Counted from the first letter of the stretch, positions 16,906-25,881 are shown. The stretch: DNA of 38,693 nucleotides from Bacteroidota bacterium (GCA_024244665.1 JAAEOI010000238.1:1-38693); one strand, 5' to 3'. Program-made: numbers and translations. Notes: a model not told the origin generated them from the letters alone.

Positions 16906-18705
16906 TTAAAAGAGCTCAACCTCATCATCATCATCCTGAGCCGGGAGCTCAATGGCGGCCGGATTTTCATCCTGACCCTCCTCAACCCTATTATGAATGA
17001 TTCTTTCGCTCTCCATTGTGTAATGGGACTTCAGGTCTTCCAGATTATCAATCAACTTACTCTTGGAGCCCTCGTTATCCCGGGGTTTTAACTTGTAGTT
17101 AATGTCGTTCAGATCTGTGATCACATCTTCGATTACCTTCTCGAAAAAATCATAATAGTCAATGTTATTGATTGCATATTTGATATTATCTGTTATCTCC
17201 TCGTATAATAATTTATTCTCCGCCAGGTAATTATCCAGGGTTATGTTCTCGTCATCAAGGTTGTTAAGTATCTTACTCAGATCCACCATGATACTGATCT
17301 GATCCCGTTCAAACTGGCCCTCCCAGTTAATATCACCTTCCTGGGACCTCAGTTGTATTGACAGGTCAATGATCTCACGGATACTATCAGAGAATTTCTC
17401 GGTCTTGGCTTTAATTTCACTCACCAGGGAGATGATCTGCTTCAACACACGAGGGTGTGAATCGGAAGGTTCAGGCACTGCACCATCTCCACTGGTACTG
17501 AATAGATCATGTTTGGTAACCTTCTCGAAGGGATCGGATATTTTTTTAATCTCCAGCAAAAGATCATGCTCCCTTGTGCCAATTTCATGGTCATTGATTA
17601 CATGCTCACTTAAATTTTCACCGTCAAGTAGTATAATGCCTTTCCCCAGCTTATCTTTAATGTGTCTGATCAGGGTAAATTCGGACGTGTTGCTCTCAAA
17701 TGAGATTATTTGAGAAAGGCTCGAAATGGAGGTCAGATCATCTCCAATTTGCTGAAAGCTTTTAATAATCACTTCTATGGCGACCTGGTATTCATTGTTT
17801 ACCAGGAGTAATTGAGCTGTCTGCAGCCCTGCCACATCCCCGATTTTCTGATAGTATTTGATCAGCCCGGAATCTTCTGAACTGTTTTGCTCCGATTGTT
17901 CCTGATGCTGCAGATTATCAATGATCTGCGAATGAGACTGCTTGATATGATCGATCTTCTGCTTGATAATATCCTGATACTGCAGGTGGGTTATAATATT
18001 GGCAATACTTTGTGATGAATTCTCAATTTTCTGTTTCAGCAAAGGGATTTGAAGCGATGATTCCTGGTGCTTCTGTGAGACCAGGTTAATGCATGCCTCA
18101 ATGTCCTTTGTCAGGTTGTCATACCTTATCGAGGACTTATCCCGGGTTGACTTCGCCTGGTTTATCAAGGTATACACCTGATTCTTGAACTCTTCCAGTC
18201 TGCTTCCCAATTCGGGAAATGATGAGCGGATATCCCTGGCAAGCGCTTCCCATACATTCACAGAATTGTTCCAGTCGCTGTCAAAATTTTCATAATTTGA
18301 TATCAACTTGTAATTGGAAACCAGGAATTTAATCGTCGTCAGGTCCTGTTTAAAATTCTTTAGCGACAAAGTCAGAAGAATGGTTTTGGCAAGGATCTTT
18401 TCGAGTGTTAATATGTATTCAACACTCATCTCCTCATCACGGGATCGACAATAAGTAATTTTCGCCAGAATCTCTTCAAGGTTTGTTAGCAGCTGTGTCC
18501 CCTTTTCGCCCCCCAGCATTTTGAAAATAATAGATGCATTTTTGGATATAAGGGAGGTCTTCTTATGATAATCTCTTAGGTGATTATTGAGTTTCAAAAA
18601 ATCCTTTGCGGAGCATTGATGAAGTTCCGATATTTTTTCCTCGATATTTGAGAATATTGAGATCACCTCGCTCCTTGATACCATATTGTCACCTTTTTGT
18701 TTCAT
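16906..18705 (-). CDS. Long helical protein with CheZ-like motif; function unknown
   Basis: 599 residues, with no membrane segment or signal peptide and almost entirely helical. At 241-253 is LQYQDIIKQKIDH; D245 and Q249 have the D-x-x-x-Q spacing of the CheZ catalytic pair (Asp143 and Gln147 in the Escherichia coli QDLTGQ motif). A second related stretch, YYDFFEKVIEDVI (about 517-529), has the Asp but Lys or Glu in place of Gln. The C-terminus is acidic and ends DDEVELF; the CheZ C-terminus (DDLLDSLGF) is a CheY-binding peptide. This makes a CheY-P phosphatase or adaptor plausible but unproven. The operon has no other CheC, CheX or CheZ. An in-frame Met at residue 8 is an alternative start. 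Confidence 0.8.
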   Translation of the reverse strand: MKQKGDNMVSRSEVISIFSNIEEKISELHQCSAKDFLKLNNHLRDYHKKTSLISKNASIIFKMLGGEKGTQLLTNLEEILAKITYCRSRDEEMSVEYILTLEKILAKTILLTLSLKNFKQDLTTIKFLVSNYKLISNYENFDSDWNNSVNVWEALARDIRSSFPELGSRLEEFKNQVYTLINQAKSTRDKSSIRYDNLTKDIEACINLVSQKHQESSLQIPLLKQKIENSSQSIANIITHLQYQDIIKQKIDHIKQSHSQIIDNLQHQEQSEQNSSEDSGLIKYYQKIGDVAGLQTAQLLLVNNEYQVAIEVIIKSFQQIGDDLTSISSLSQIISFESNTSEFTLIRHIKDKLGKGIILLDGENLSEHVINDHEIGTREHDLLLEIKKISDPFEKVTKHDLFSTSGDGAVPEPSDSHPRVLKQIISLVSEIKAKTEKFSDSIREIIDLSIQLRSQEGDINWEGQFERDQISIMVDLSKILNNLDDENITLDNYLAENKLLYEEITDNIKYAINNIDYYDFFEKVIEDVITDLNDINYKLKPRDNEGSKSKLIDNLEDLKSHYTMESERIIHNRVEEGQDENPAAIELPAQDDDDEVELF

Positions 18706-18737
18706 GTGATGATTGAAATTCGATTAAGAGTATTGTT

Positions 18738-20717
18738 TTAAAACAGGTCAACTGAAATGTTTTGAGCGAAAATTGTGAATGTGGTTTCATCGTTCAACTT
18801 TGCTCTGGTAAGTGTCACCAGCAGATCTAAATCATTTGAATTGTTATCCTTAAGGCTGACTTCAGTTCTGACATCAAGTTCAGTGGCACTTCCGTTCCTC
18901 GACAGAAATGCCTTCCACTGCTTATCTTTTTTCTCCAGGGTGACCGGCATGATTGAATTGATTGATTTTCCCATAATACTGTCTCTCTGAATTCCCCAGA
19001 TCTCCTCGGCCGCTTTGTTAAAATATTCAATAGTTCCACTCTGGTTAAAACTGATTACCCCGTCAACGCAACCTTCCAGGACCGCTATATTCTTGGCTTC
19101 TTGTTCCTCAATATCCCGGATCTGTTTTTTGAGTCCCTTGCCTGCTTCATCCAGCTTTTCACTGAGATTTTGCTTAATGTCTTCTAATTCTGAGGTGTAT
19201 TTTTTTAGCTCTTCGCCCTGCAGCAACAGTTCCTCGGCCTGCCGTTTTGATTCAAGTTCTGCTTTCTTCTTCTCTGTGATGTCCTGGGCAAGCTGAATTA
19301 CCTTATAAGGCTTTCCATCCTTATCAAGCGCGGGGGTATAGGAGGTATTTAGCCAGATCTCCCTTCCGTTCTTTGTGATCCTCTTAAAATCTCCCTGCTG
19401 CACTTTCCCCTCTACTAATTCCCGCCAGAACTTATTGTACTCTTCAATGGGAACCTTTGATTTATCTGAGAACATTCTGTCAGGCTTATTTTCAATTTCA
19501 TCGAAGGTATAGTCCATCATGCTCAGGAACTTTTCATTCGCATCAATAATTTTTCCTTCCATGGTATGTTCTACAGTTCCAAGGGTATTATTGATTGCCG
19601 TAAAAATTCCAATCCTCTCCACTTCCCGTAATTGCATCTCGTCCTGGGTGGCATTCATCTCTTCAAGGTTTTGCCTCATCTCCTCCTCCTGGGCCCTCAT
19701 CTCTTCGGTCAGTTTTTGAGAGTCTTTTAATAGAGTCTGAGTCTGTTCATTGGTCTTTGCAGTTGAGATAGTGGATGCTATTATTTCAGCTAGTTGTTCA
19801 ACAAACCTGATTTCATACTTATCTAATGGCTTGAATGCAGCCAGCTCCAAGGCTCCCAGGACTTCATTATTGAACAGCAGGGGGACAATGAGAATGCTTC
19901 TGGGATTGGCATCTCCCAGGCCGGAAGTAATTGTTATAAAGTCTTCCGGTACATCAGTTATATATACGGTATCCTTTTCAATAACAGCCTGGCCTATTAT
20001 TCCTTCTCCAATAAAGACACTTTTTTCAATATGCTTTTTCCGCCCCCAAGCGTATGATGAGATCAAATCAAGCTTCAATTCCTCATTCTCATTTACAATA
20101 AATATGGCACCCTGGTTTGCATTCAGATATTTTACCAGGTTTGAAAGGAGGGTTTCACATACCGAAGCAAAATCCTCCACATCACTTCTCAGAATCTCTC
20201 CAAACTTTGCCAGCCCTCCTGAAATCCAGTTCCTCTTCGTATCCTCGGCAGCCACCTTATGAAGCTTATCGCGCATTCCTGTTACGGAATATCCAAGTTT
20301 GTCCTTTTCACTGAGAACAGAATACTCAACGTCAAAATCTCCATCACCTATCTTTTCCGAAAACTCGGCCAGGTTTCTTTTGTTCTGAACGATCTGATCA
20401 ATGGCACTGGCAATCTGTCCTATCTCATCTTCATTCTCATAGGCTACCTCATGAGATAAATCACCCACTGATGCAAGCCTGGATATCCTGGCAAGTTTTT
20501 TCAAGGGAGTGGTAAAATAATGATGAAAATATCTCTTTATAGCCACAAGGATTGCTATCCAGACCAATAGAAAAACAACCAGAGAACTAATCTGCTGATA
20601 GATCACAGAAACAGAATACCTGGATAAGATAAATACAACCCCTGCAGCAATGATCAAGCTAAACAATGCGAGTATAATATTGATCTTTGCATTGATATGA
20701 AACTGCCTAATTTTCAT
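18738..20717 (-). CDS. Membrane HAMP-GAF-PAS-PAS sensor protein without a known output domain
   Basis: 659 residues. Two membrane segments at about 12-32 and 44-62 leave a short external loop. HAMP (64-116) is followed by a second HAMP-like helical stretch to 165, GAF (178-318: GEGIIGQAVIEKD, ITITSGLG), a coiled coil rich in Glu and Met (about 320-370), PAS (375-480), another coiled coil and a C-terminal PAS (545-655). No kinase, MCP hairpin, phosphatase or GGDEF is present. It ends ISVDLF. As first gene of the che operon it may feed signals to CheA or to the helical protein encoded next. Its GAF resembles those of the SiaA-like phosphatase and of the small GAF protein. Confidence 0.87.
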   Translation of the reverse strand: MKIRQFHINAKINIILALFSLIIAAGVVFILSRYSVSVIYQQISSLVVFLLVWIAILVAIKRYFHHYFTTPLKKLARISRLASVGDLSHEVAYENEDEIGQIASAIDQIVQNKRNLAEFSEKIGDGDFDVEYSVLSEKDKLGYSVTGMRDKLHKVAAEDTKRNWISGGLAKFGEILRSDVEDFASVCETLLSNLVKYLNANQGAIFIVNENEELKLDLISSYAWGRKKHIEKSVFIGEGIIGQAVIEKDTVYITDVPEDFITITSGLGDANPRSILIVPLLFNNEVLGALELAAFKPLDKYEIRFVEQLAEIIASTISTAKTNEQTQTLLKDSQKLTEEMRAQEEEMRQNLEEMNATQDEMQLREVERIGIFTAINNTLGTVEHTMEGKIIDANEKFLSMMDYTFDEIENKPDRMFSDKSKVPIEEYNKFWRELVEGKVQQGDFKRITKNGREIWLNTSYTPALDKDGKPYKVIQLAQDITEKKKAELESKRQAEELLLQGEELKKYTSELEDIKQNLSEKLDEAGKGLKKQIRDIEEQEAKNIAVLEGCVDGVISFNQSGTIEYFNKAAEEIWGIQRDSIMGKSINSIMPVTLEKKDKQWKAFLSRNGSATELDVRTEVSLKDNNSNDLDLLVTLTRAKLNDETTFTIFAQNISVDLF

Positions 20718-20768
20718 TTTCTCTAATTATGTTCATAAATACCTTTTTCACGTCAGAGAATAATAATT

Positions 20769-20799
20769 CAAAATTATCTCCGTCAGAAGGAAGATAAAA
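20769..20799 (-). promoter_or_regulatory. Predicted promoter of the main chemosensory operon
   Basis: On the minus strand, TTTT (20799-20796), 19 bases, then TAATTTTG (20776-20769), a perfect TAnnTTTG -7 element. The first gene starts at 20717, giving a leader of about 45 bases. Confidence 0.6.
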
Positions 20800-20808
20800 C
20801 GTGGCAGA

Positions 20809-20858
20809 TACCTGAATGAGAAAAGAAAATACCTGAATTAGGCGGGTATTTGCACCTG
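20809..20858. promoter_or_regulatory. TACCTG elements upstream of the chemosensory operon
   Basis: TACCTG occurs at 20809-20814 and 20830-20835, a 21-base period (two helical turns), with a degenerate partner CGGGTA at 20843-20848 and CACCTG at 20853-20858. They lie 35-90 bases upstream of the predicted -7 element at 20769-20776, the same geometry as the array at 8113-8169. The element is weaker here: two perfect copies rather than five. Confidence 0.5.
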
Positions 20859-20926
20859 TATGCAACCGGGGATATTACGCAGGAAAGGCAGGGCTATTGG
20901 CTTGCAAAATCTGCTTTTTATGAAGA

Positions 20927-21586
20927 TTACACCTCCACAAGTTTGTTCTTAATGGCGTACATTACCAGACTAATAGAGTTTTTAACCCCGGTTTTATTGA
21001 TCAGTTTTGATTTGTGTCCCTCGACCGTACGGAGGCTCAGAAATAATTTGTCCGCAATCTCAGCGTTTGACAGACCGGTACAAATGAGATTCAATATCTC
21101 AAGTTCCCGCCTGGTTAATTTAATAGTCTCACCGGGGCGCCGGGCCGGACCCGTACTTGGCTTATCCAGGTTCAGAATGATATTGGTGAGTAATTTTTGC
21201 GAGAAGTAATTCTCCCCTTTCAAAACCTCCCAGATTGCTGTTTCAAGCTCATCTTTTCCCGATTCCTTTAACAGAAATCCCCTCACTCCGGCCTGAATCA
21301 TCTTATAATAATACTCTTCATCACCAAACATCGATAAAGCAACGATCTTCAGATCCGGATACTTTTCCAGTGCCTTACTTGTTGCATCAATCCCATTCAT
21401 ATTTGGCATGGATATGTCCATCAGAACGAGATCCGGCTCCAACTCATCAATTATTTCCAGGAATTCTTTCCCGTCGGAGGCTTCACCAACAATTTTCAAA
21501 TCTTCGAATTGAGATATCACAAAGCTCAATCCCTCCCGGAATAATTTGTGATCATCCACCAGTACTATTTTGTATTTTCTACCCAT
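20927..21586 (-). CDS. NarL/LuxR-family response regulator, probable partner of the adjacent kinase
   Basis: 219 residues. The receiver has D11/D12 (VLVDDHKLFREG), phospho-acceptor Asp57 (VLMDISMPNMNG), Ser85 and Lys107 (LLKESG). A LuxR-type HTH at about 152-219 shows LTRRELEILNLICTGLSNAEIADKL in two adjoining segments, then RTVEGHKSKL. It follows the HisKA_3 hybrid kinase gene by 63 bases, the classic NarX/NarL-like pairing. A promoter (-7 TATATTTG) lies in that gap, so it can also be expressed alone. It is the best local candidate to bind TACCTG elements, because NarL-type proteins recognise TACYYMT-like heptamers. That assignment is inference. Confidence 0.94.
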   Translation of the reverse strand: MGRKYKIVLVDDHKLFREGLSFVISQFEDLKIVGEASDGKEFLEIIDELEPDLVLMDISMPNMNGIDATSKALEKYPDLKIVALSMFGDEEYYYKMIQAGVRGFLLKESGKDELETAIWEVLKGENYFSQKLLTNIILNLDKPSTGPARRPGETIKLTRRELEILNLICTGLSNAEIADKLFLSLRTVEGHKSKLINKTGVKNSISLVMYAIKNKLVEV

Positions 21587-21602
21587 AAAACAAGAAGAAA
21601 TG

Positions 21603-21633
21603 CAAATATATATGTACTAAGATATTGCGAAAA
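21603..21633 (-). promoter_or_regulatory. Predicted promoter of the LuxR-type regulator gene
   Basis: On the minus strand, TTTT (21633-21630), 19 bases, then TATATTTG (21610-21603), a perfect TAnnTTTG. It lies in the 63-base gap between the kinase stop and the regulator ATG at 21586. The leader would be very short, about 10 bases. Confidence 0.5.
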
Positions 21634-21649
21634 TTCTTAGTCTTCAAAT

Positions 21650-24600
21650 TTATATTTCAATTTTCACCTGCATGCCTTCACCTTTCGTGCTGGAAAATTG
21701 AATTTTCCCATTAAGGGATTTAACCCGGTTCACAATATTCTGCAAGCCTCTGCCCTTTGGATTCTTTAATAATTTTTTTGTGTCAAAACCCTGTCCATCA
21801 TCCATATAGCTAAGGTAAATCGGCTCATTATCTCCTTTGAGAATGATTGTAGCATTCTTTGCACGGGCATATTTCAGAGTATTATTTAATAACTCAATGA
21901 CAACCCTGAAAAGAGACAACTCAATATTCCCTTCAGGTCTGTTTTTCATCTCACTCTGGAATAAAACACTAATTTCATTGGTCCCGTTAACCTTTTGCAC
22001 ATAGCTTTTGAGGGCAGCTGCAAGTCCAAAATTCCTTAGAACATGCGGGCTGATATTATTTGATAACTCTCTTATACTGGCAATGGCTTCATCAATGGCC
22101 ACCTGGGAATTAGTAATAGCTATCTCTTTCTGAGTAGGATCGACCAGGGTTGCAAGAGCTTTAATATATAGCTTGGTGGTTGATAGTAAAGGTCCCAGCC
22201 CGTCATGAAGATCGTTTGCGAACCTGCTTCTCTCCTTCTCTTCAGTTTCAACAATGGTATTAAATATCTTATTCTGAATTTCCTCCTGTTCTGTGATATC
22301 CCTGATCATTGTCAGGATCGCCCCCTGGCCACTATAATCGATAAGGCGGCTGTTGATTTCCACAGGTATATGTTTCCCGTCTTTGGCGACCATTTTTATT
22401 TTTTCCGATGGAGCAGAACCGCTCTTCAACAAAGTCTTCAATCTTGAATTGACTTTCTCAATATAATCCTCAGCTACCAGATCCTTGACTTGTAGTTTCC
22501 CAATTTCAATAGCAGTGTAACCTGAAATTTTCACCAGCGAATCGTTGACCTCCAGTATTTTCCGATCAGGACTTGAAATCAAAATTCCCTCACTGCTGTG
22601 TTGAAAGATATTCCGGAAATTAGCCTCACTTTCCAGAATTGCATTTGTCACCCTCTTCTGTTCAGTGATATCACGGTTATTGCCACGTCTTCCCAGGTAA
22701 TTTCCCTGATGGTCATGCACAGGAAGGCAATGGTGATTTAACCATTTTTCCTCACCCTGTTTATCAATGATTTTAAAGTCGATTTCGTGGTACCCCAAAT
22801 CGTGGCTTTCGGTAAAATGATTCCGGATTTCATCCAAAAAATCCGGATGGACTATTTCGAGTAACAATTCGGGCCTTGCAATAAATTCATTGGCTGTATA
22901 ACCTGTGATCCTTTCACAGGAGGGTGATACATAAATATAATTCTGGTCGGAATCCATCCAGTATTCCCAATCATAATTATAGTCGGCAAGCAGCCGGTAT
23001 TTGGTCTCACTCTCCTGGAGGGAGTTCTGAATCTTTTTCAGGTTCTCAATATTGGCAGCGACGGCAAGGACATGTGGTTCGCCTTCCAGATAAATCAACG
23101 TGGCTGATATCTGAATGTGGATAATCTCTCCCATTTTTGTTGTGACCTGGCAATCGAAGCCATCCAGAAATCCATTCTTTTTCATCTGTGCTTCAACCTC
23201 TTCTCCGTGTTCAATATCTACCCAGAGGCCCAGATCAAACATGGAATAGCCAATGCAATCTTTTCGGGTGTATCCCAACACCCTGGTAAACACATCATTT
23301 ACTTCAAAGAATTTCCAGTCGCTGTACCGGAAAATGGCAATGATTTCCGGACTGGTCATGAATATTTTTTGAAAATGCTCTTTACTTTCTCTCAGCTCCT
23401 CCTCGTCCCTTTTGCGATAAGTGATATCGTGCATTATTCCAATGACACGTTTTGCCTGTTCCTGGTCATCTCTCTCAATCGCGCGACAGATATCCTGAAT
23501 ATAAATCCATTTTTTTGATTGTCTCTGCACCCGGTATTCCTGCGAGAATTCCATATTTACCCCGCCAATGAAATCGGAATAACTCTTCTCAACACGGGAC
23601 CTGTCTTCCCGATGAATCTGCTTAAAATACCAAGGCAGGAACTGCTTACCAGACGGCATATCCAATTTGCGAAATCCGAGAATTCTTGTCCATCTCTGAC
23701 TGAAGTAGGTATCGGAGAACAAAGGGTATGTGTATTCATACACCCCTGATCCACTGACACTCAGCGCAAGTTCAAGACGTTTCTCGTTCTTGATGATTGC
23801 CTGCTCACTCTTCAAACGCTCCAGCTCGGCAGCTGCACGTACAGAAAAGGCCATCAGCTGAGTCTTAAGTAGTTCAAGTTTTCCCAGGGGCCTGGAATGG
23901 AGGACAACCAGAATTCCGATGGGCATTTTATTCTTTCCAAACAGGGGTATGCCTGCATAACTTTCAATATTCAAATCACGGAGCATCGGATCTATTGGGA
24001 ACAATTTCCGGATCTCCTTCGGATAGATGCGAATCTTTTTCCCAAATACCTCTGTACCAGGTGTGTTCTGAAGCTCAAACTCAAGTGTGTCAAATACTTT
24101 TTCCTTCCTGCTCACAGAGGTGATGCTAATGATTCCGGGACGATCTTCATGTGATTCACCTATAAATGCGTAATCCACATTTAAAATATCTACTATGTTT
24201 GAAACCAGCGTATCAAAAAACTGGGTTCCTGTCAGTCCGGCTGTCATTTCGGAAATGACCCTGATGGATTGTTCGGCGGCTTTCATCTCGGTGACATCAC
24301 GGCCCACAGATTGAATCTCTTTCAGCCCTCCGTCAGCATCGAAAAGTGCCCTGTGTGTCCATGACTGCCAGAAGGACTCACCAGAAGGAAGTTTCCCCCT
24401 GTAATCATCTGATTTAACCGAATTCTTCGGAGTCAGTAATTGTATGGCTGTCCTGATTTCCTGCCTCATATCTTCCGGGATTCGCGTAAAAAAATTGGTC
24501 CCGACTAATTTTTCAGGAGTAGATCTCACATAGTTGCCATAGGCTGCGTTAATAAAGGTCAGTGTTCCGTCAGGAAGGTGCCGGACCACAAACTCAGTCT

Positions 24601-25114
24601 GGTCTTCAATAATACTACGATATCGGGATTCGCTATGAATTAACTGCTCTTCGATCTTTTTACGTTCCTTCAATTCGTCTTTAAGGTCTGATTCCAGCTC
24701 CCGTATTTTGTAATAATTGCGAATCTTCAAAACCAGTTCATACCTGTTGTAGGGTTTCCTGAAATAGTCAAGGGCACCCAGTTCAATTCCTTTGATATAG
24801 CTGCTTTCATCCATGTTGGCAGAGATGAAAATGACCGGGATATCTCTGGTTACCGGATCCTGCTTCAGTATTTTGATTACCTCATAACCATCCATTTCGG
24901 GCATGACCAGATCCAACAGTATGAGACTGAATTGTTCGGTCCTTGCTTTCTCAAGGGCAATCAGTCCGCCACTGGCGGAATCTGTTTCATACCCCTCTTT
25001 CTGAAGGATGAAGTCAAGAAGTTCTATGTTATAAGATTCATCGTCAACGACTAAAATCTTTGGACTACTTCTTTCAGGAACTTCCATTGTAATTGTGTGT
25101 TTGATATCATTCAA
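21650..25114 (-). CDS. Hybrid sensor histidine kinase: receiver, PAS/GAF array, HisKA_3
   Basis: 1154 residues, soluble (no membrane segment seen). An N-terminal receiver (about 18-140) has D24/D25, phospho-acceptor Asp68 (LLDLVMPEMDG) and Lys120 (RKP). Sensory modules follow: PAS (160-285), GAF (290-440), then four PAS (about 443-570, 575-690, 695-820, 825-940). The catalytic end is HisKA_3 with phospho-acceptor His970 in FANDLHDGLGPLL and a HATPase (DDGQGFD, GRGLQNI) to the C-terminus. This kinase type signals to NarL-family regulators, and one is encoded directly downstream. The N-terminal receiver lets another kinase modulate it. A possible -7 element (TAAATTTG) lies at 25237-25244 on the minus strand, without a good -33. 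Confidence 0.94.
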   Translation of the reverse strand: MNDIKHTITMEVPERSSPKILVVDDESYNIELLDFILQKEGYETDSASGGLIALEKARTEQFSLILLDLVMPEMDGYEVIKILKQDPVTRDIPVIFISANMDESSYIKGIELGALDYFRKPYNRYELVLKIRNYYKIRELESDLKDELKERKKIEEQLIHSESRYRSIIEDQTEFVVRHLPDGTLTFINAAYGNYVRSTPEKLVGTNFFTRIPEDMRQEIRTAIQLLTPKNSVKSDDYRGKLPSGESFWQSWTHRALFDADGGLKEIQSVGRDVTEMKAAEQSIRVISEMTAGLTGTQFFDTLVSNIVDILNVDYAFIGESHEDRPGIISITSVSRKEKVFDTLEFELQNTPGTEVFGKKIRIYPKEIRKLFPIDPMLRDLNIESYAGIPLFGKNKMPIGILVVLHSRPLGKLELLKTQLMAFSVRAAAELERLKSEQAIIKNEKRLELALSVSGSGVYEYTYPLFSDTYFSQRWTRILGFRKLDMPSGKQFLPWYFKQIHREDRSRVEKSYSDFIGGVNMEFSQEYRVQRQSKKWIYIQDICRAIERDDQEQAKRVIGIMHDITYRKRDEEELRESKEHFQKIFMTSPEIIAIFRYSDWKFFEVNDVFTRVLGYTRKDCIGYSMFDLGLWVDIEHGEEVEAQMKKNGFLDGFDCQVTTKMGEIIHIQISATLIYLEGEPHVLAVAANIENLKKIQNSLQESETKYRLLADYNYDWEYWMDSDQNYIYVSPSCERITGYTANEFIARPELLLEIVHPDFLDEIRNHFTESHDLGYHEIDFKIIDKQGEEKWLNHHCLPVHDHQGNYLGRRGNNRDITEQKRVTNAILESEANFRNIFQHSSEGILISSPDRKILEVNDSLVKISGYTAIEIGKLQVKDLVAEDYIEKVNSRLKTLLKSGSAPSEKIKMVAKDGKHIPVEINSRLIDYSGQGAILTMIRDITEQEEIQNKIFNTIVETEEKERSRFANDLHDGLGPLLSTTKLYIKALATLVDPTQKEIAITNSQVAIDEAIASIRELSNNISPHVLRNFGLAAALKSYVQKVNGTNEISVLFQSEMKNRPEGNIELSLFRVVIELLNNTLKYARAKNATIILKGDNEPIYLSYMDDGQGFDTKKLLKNPKGRGLQNIVNRVKSLNGKIQFSSTKGEGMQVKIEI

Positions 25115-25323
25115 GATGAAATTGTTAAAAGAAATATGAAGAAAGAACTGAAGGTAAGCACATGATAATTAAGTCATTAAATATAAGTCAAAAATGTGGA
25201 AGTAAAAAAATGAAATGATGCCGGTAAAGATCAGGACAAATTTAAGCTGTGTGATGGTTGAGCCTGAGAATCGGATGAAAGAGCCAGCGGAAATAGTTTA
25301 ATCTGTTGCCGTACAAGAAAACC

Positions 25324-25551
25324 TTAATCCGTTCTTTTTACAGTTATATCCATTGATTGCCAGTCCAACTCAATCTTATGCATTTTTGCAAGGCGTTTTA
25401 TCGTGACATATTTCATTTTACCATCCAATAATTCATTGATTAGATCCTGGGCAATAACTGGATCATTGCCTGTCTTTGAATAGAATTCTGCAGCCTCTAA
25501 TACTCCCAGAACGTACCCGGTTAATTGGAAATTTTCCGCTTTTGAGTTCAT
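25324..25551 (-). CDS. Small protein of unknown function, coupled to a lipoprotein gene
   Basis: 75 residues, cytoplasmic by appearance, with no signal peptide. It begins MNSKAENFQLTGYVLGVLEA; a basic stretch at about 45-58 (KMKYVTIKRLAKMHK) could form a helix-turn-helix-like or RNA-binding patch, but I do not recognise a family. Its ATG overlaps the stop of the lipoprotein gene as ATGA, so translation is coupled. It is followed by a 209-base gap before the hybrid kinase gene; apart from the possible -7 element at 25237-25244 I see nothing in that gap. Confidence 0.7.
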   Translation of the reverse strand: MNSKAENFQLTGYVLGVLEAAEFYSKTGNDPVIAQDLINELLDGKMKYVTIKRLAKMHKIELDWQSMDITVKRTD

Positions 25552-25697
25552 AATTTACTTGATTGAAATATTAAACTGATATGCTCTGATTCTTCAGTAT
25601 CATGTTGAGAATAGGCCGGACAGATTTTAGGGCTACAGGAGGCCACTATAATGCCCAGAGTAATGATGATTGCGACAATTACAGCTACTCTTTTCAT
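25548..25697 (-). CDS. Small lipoprotein, 49 residues
   Basis: It starts MKRVAVIVAII at ATG 25697 and stops at TGA 25548. A basic n-region and hydrophobic core end in a lipobox-like VASC, Cys21 becoming the lipidated residue. The mature part is SPKICPAYS followed by an acidic tail. Many Bacteroidota encode tiny lipoproteins with a similar K.CPAY motif; their role is unknown. The stop overlaps the next gene's start (ATGA). A perfect -7 element TAATTTTG lies at 25786-25779, about 85 bases upstream of the ATG. Confidence 0.75.
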   Translation of the reverse strand: MKRVAVIVAIIITLGIIVASCSPKICPAYSQHDTEESEHISLIFQSSKL

Positions 25698-25778
25698 AAT
25701 GAAAAATTTTGGTTGGAACATAAAGTTGACATGTCAGATGAACCTTTCATATTCATATTCATATTAAAGATTACAATG

Positions 25779-25786
25779 CAAAATTA
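25779..25786 (-). promoter_or_regulatory. Predicted -7 element of the lipoprotein operon
   Basis: TAATTTTG on the minus strand is a perfect TAnnTTTG. The -33 region 19 bases upstream reads TATT, a poor match, which would fit an activator-dependent promoter. TACCTG elements lie 55-100 bases upstream. Confidence 0.45.
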
Positions 25787-25839
25787 TGTGGATGGGAGTG
25801 ATTGTAATAGAGAGAAAACACCTTTATTCACTAAAAGAT

Positions 25840-25881
25840 TACCTGTAAAATCAAAGTATTTTCTAGTACCTGTAACAGGTA
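25840..25881. promoter_or_regulatory. TACCTG elements including a perfect palindrome
   Basis: TACCTG at 25840-25845, then TACCTG-TAA-CAGGTA at 25867-25881, a perfect 6-3-6 inverted repeat. They sit upstream of the predicted lipoprotein -7 element with the spacing seen at the two chemosensory promoters. The spacer here is 3 bases rather than 8. Confidence 0.55.

Noticed and set aside
20850..21209. Plus-strand open frame opposite the LuxR-type regulator
   Set aside because: It is antisense to a clear response regulator gene and has no recognisable protein features.
25867..25881. Rho-independent terminator at the palindrome
   Set aside because: The stem is only six base pairs with a 3-base loop, AT-rich at its ends and without a U-tract; it also shares its half-sites with operator arrays.
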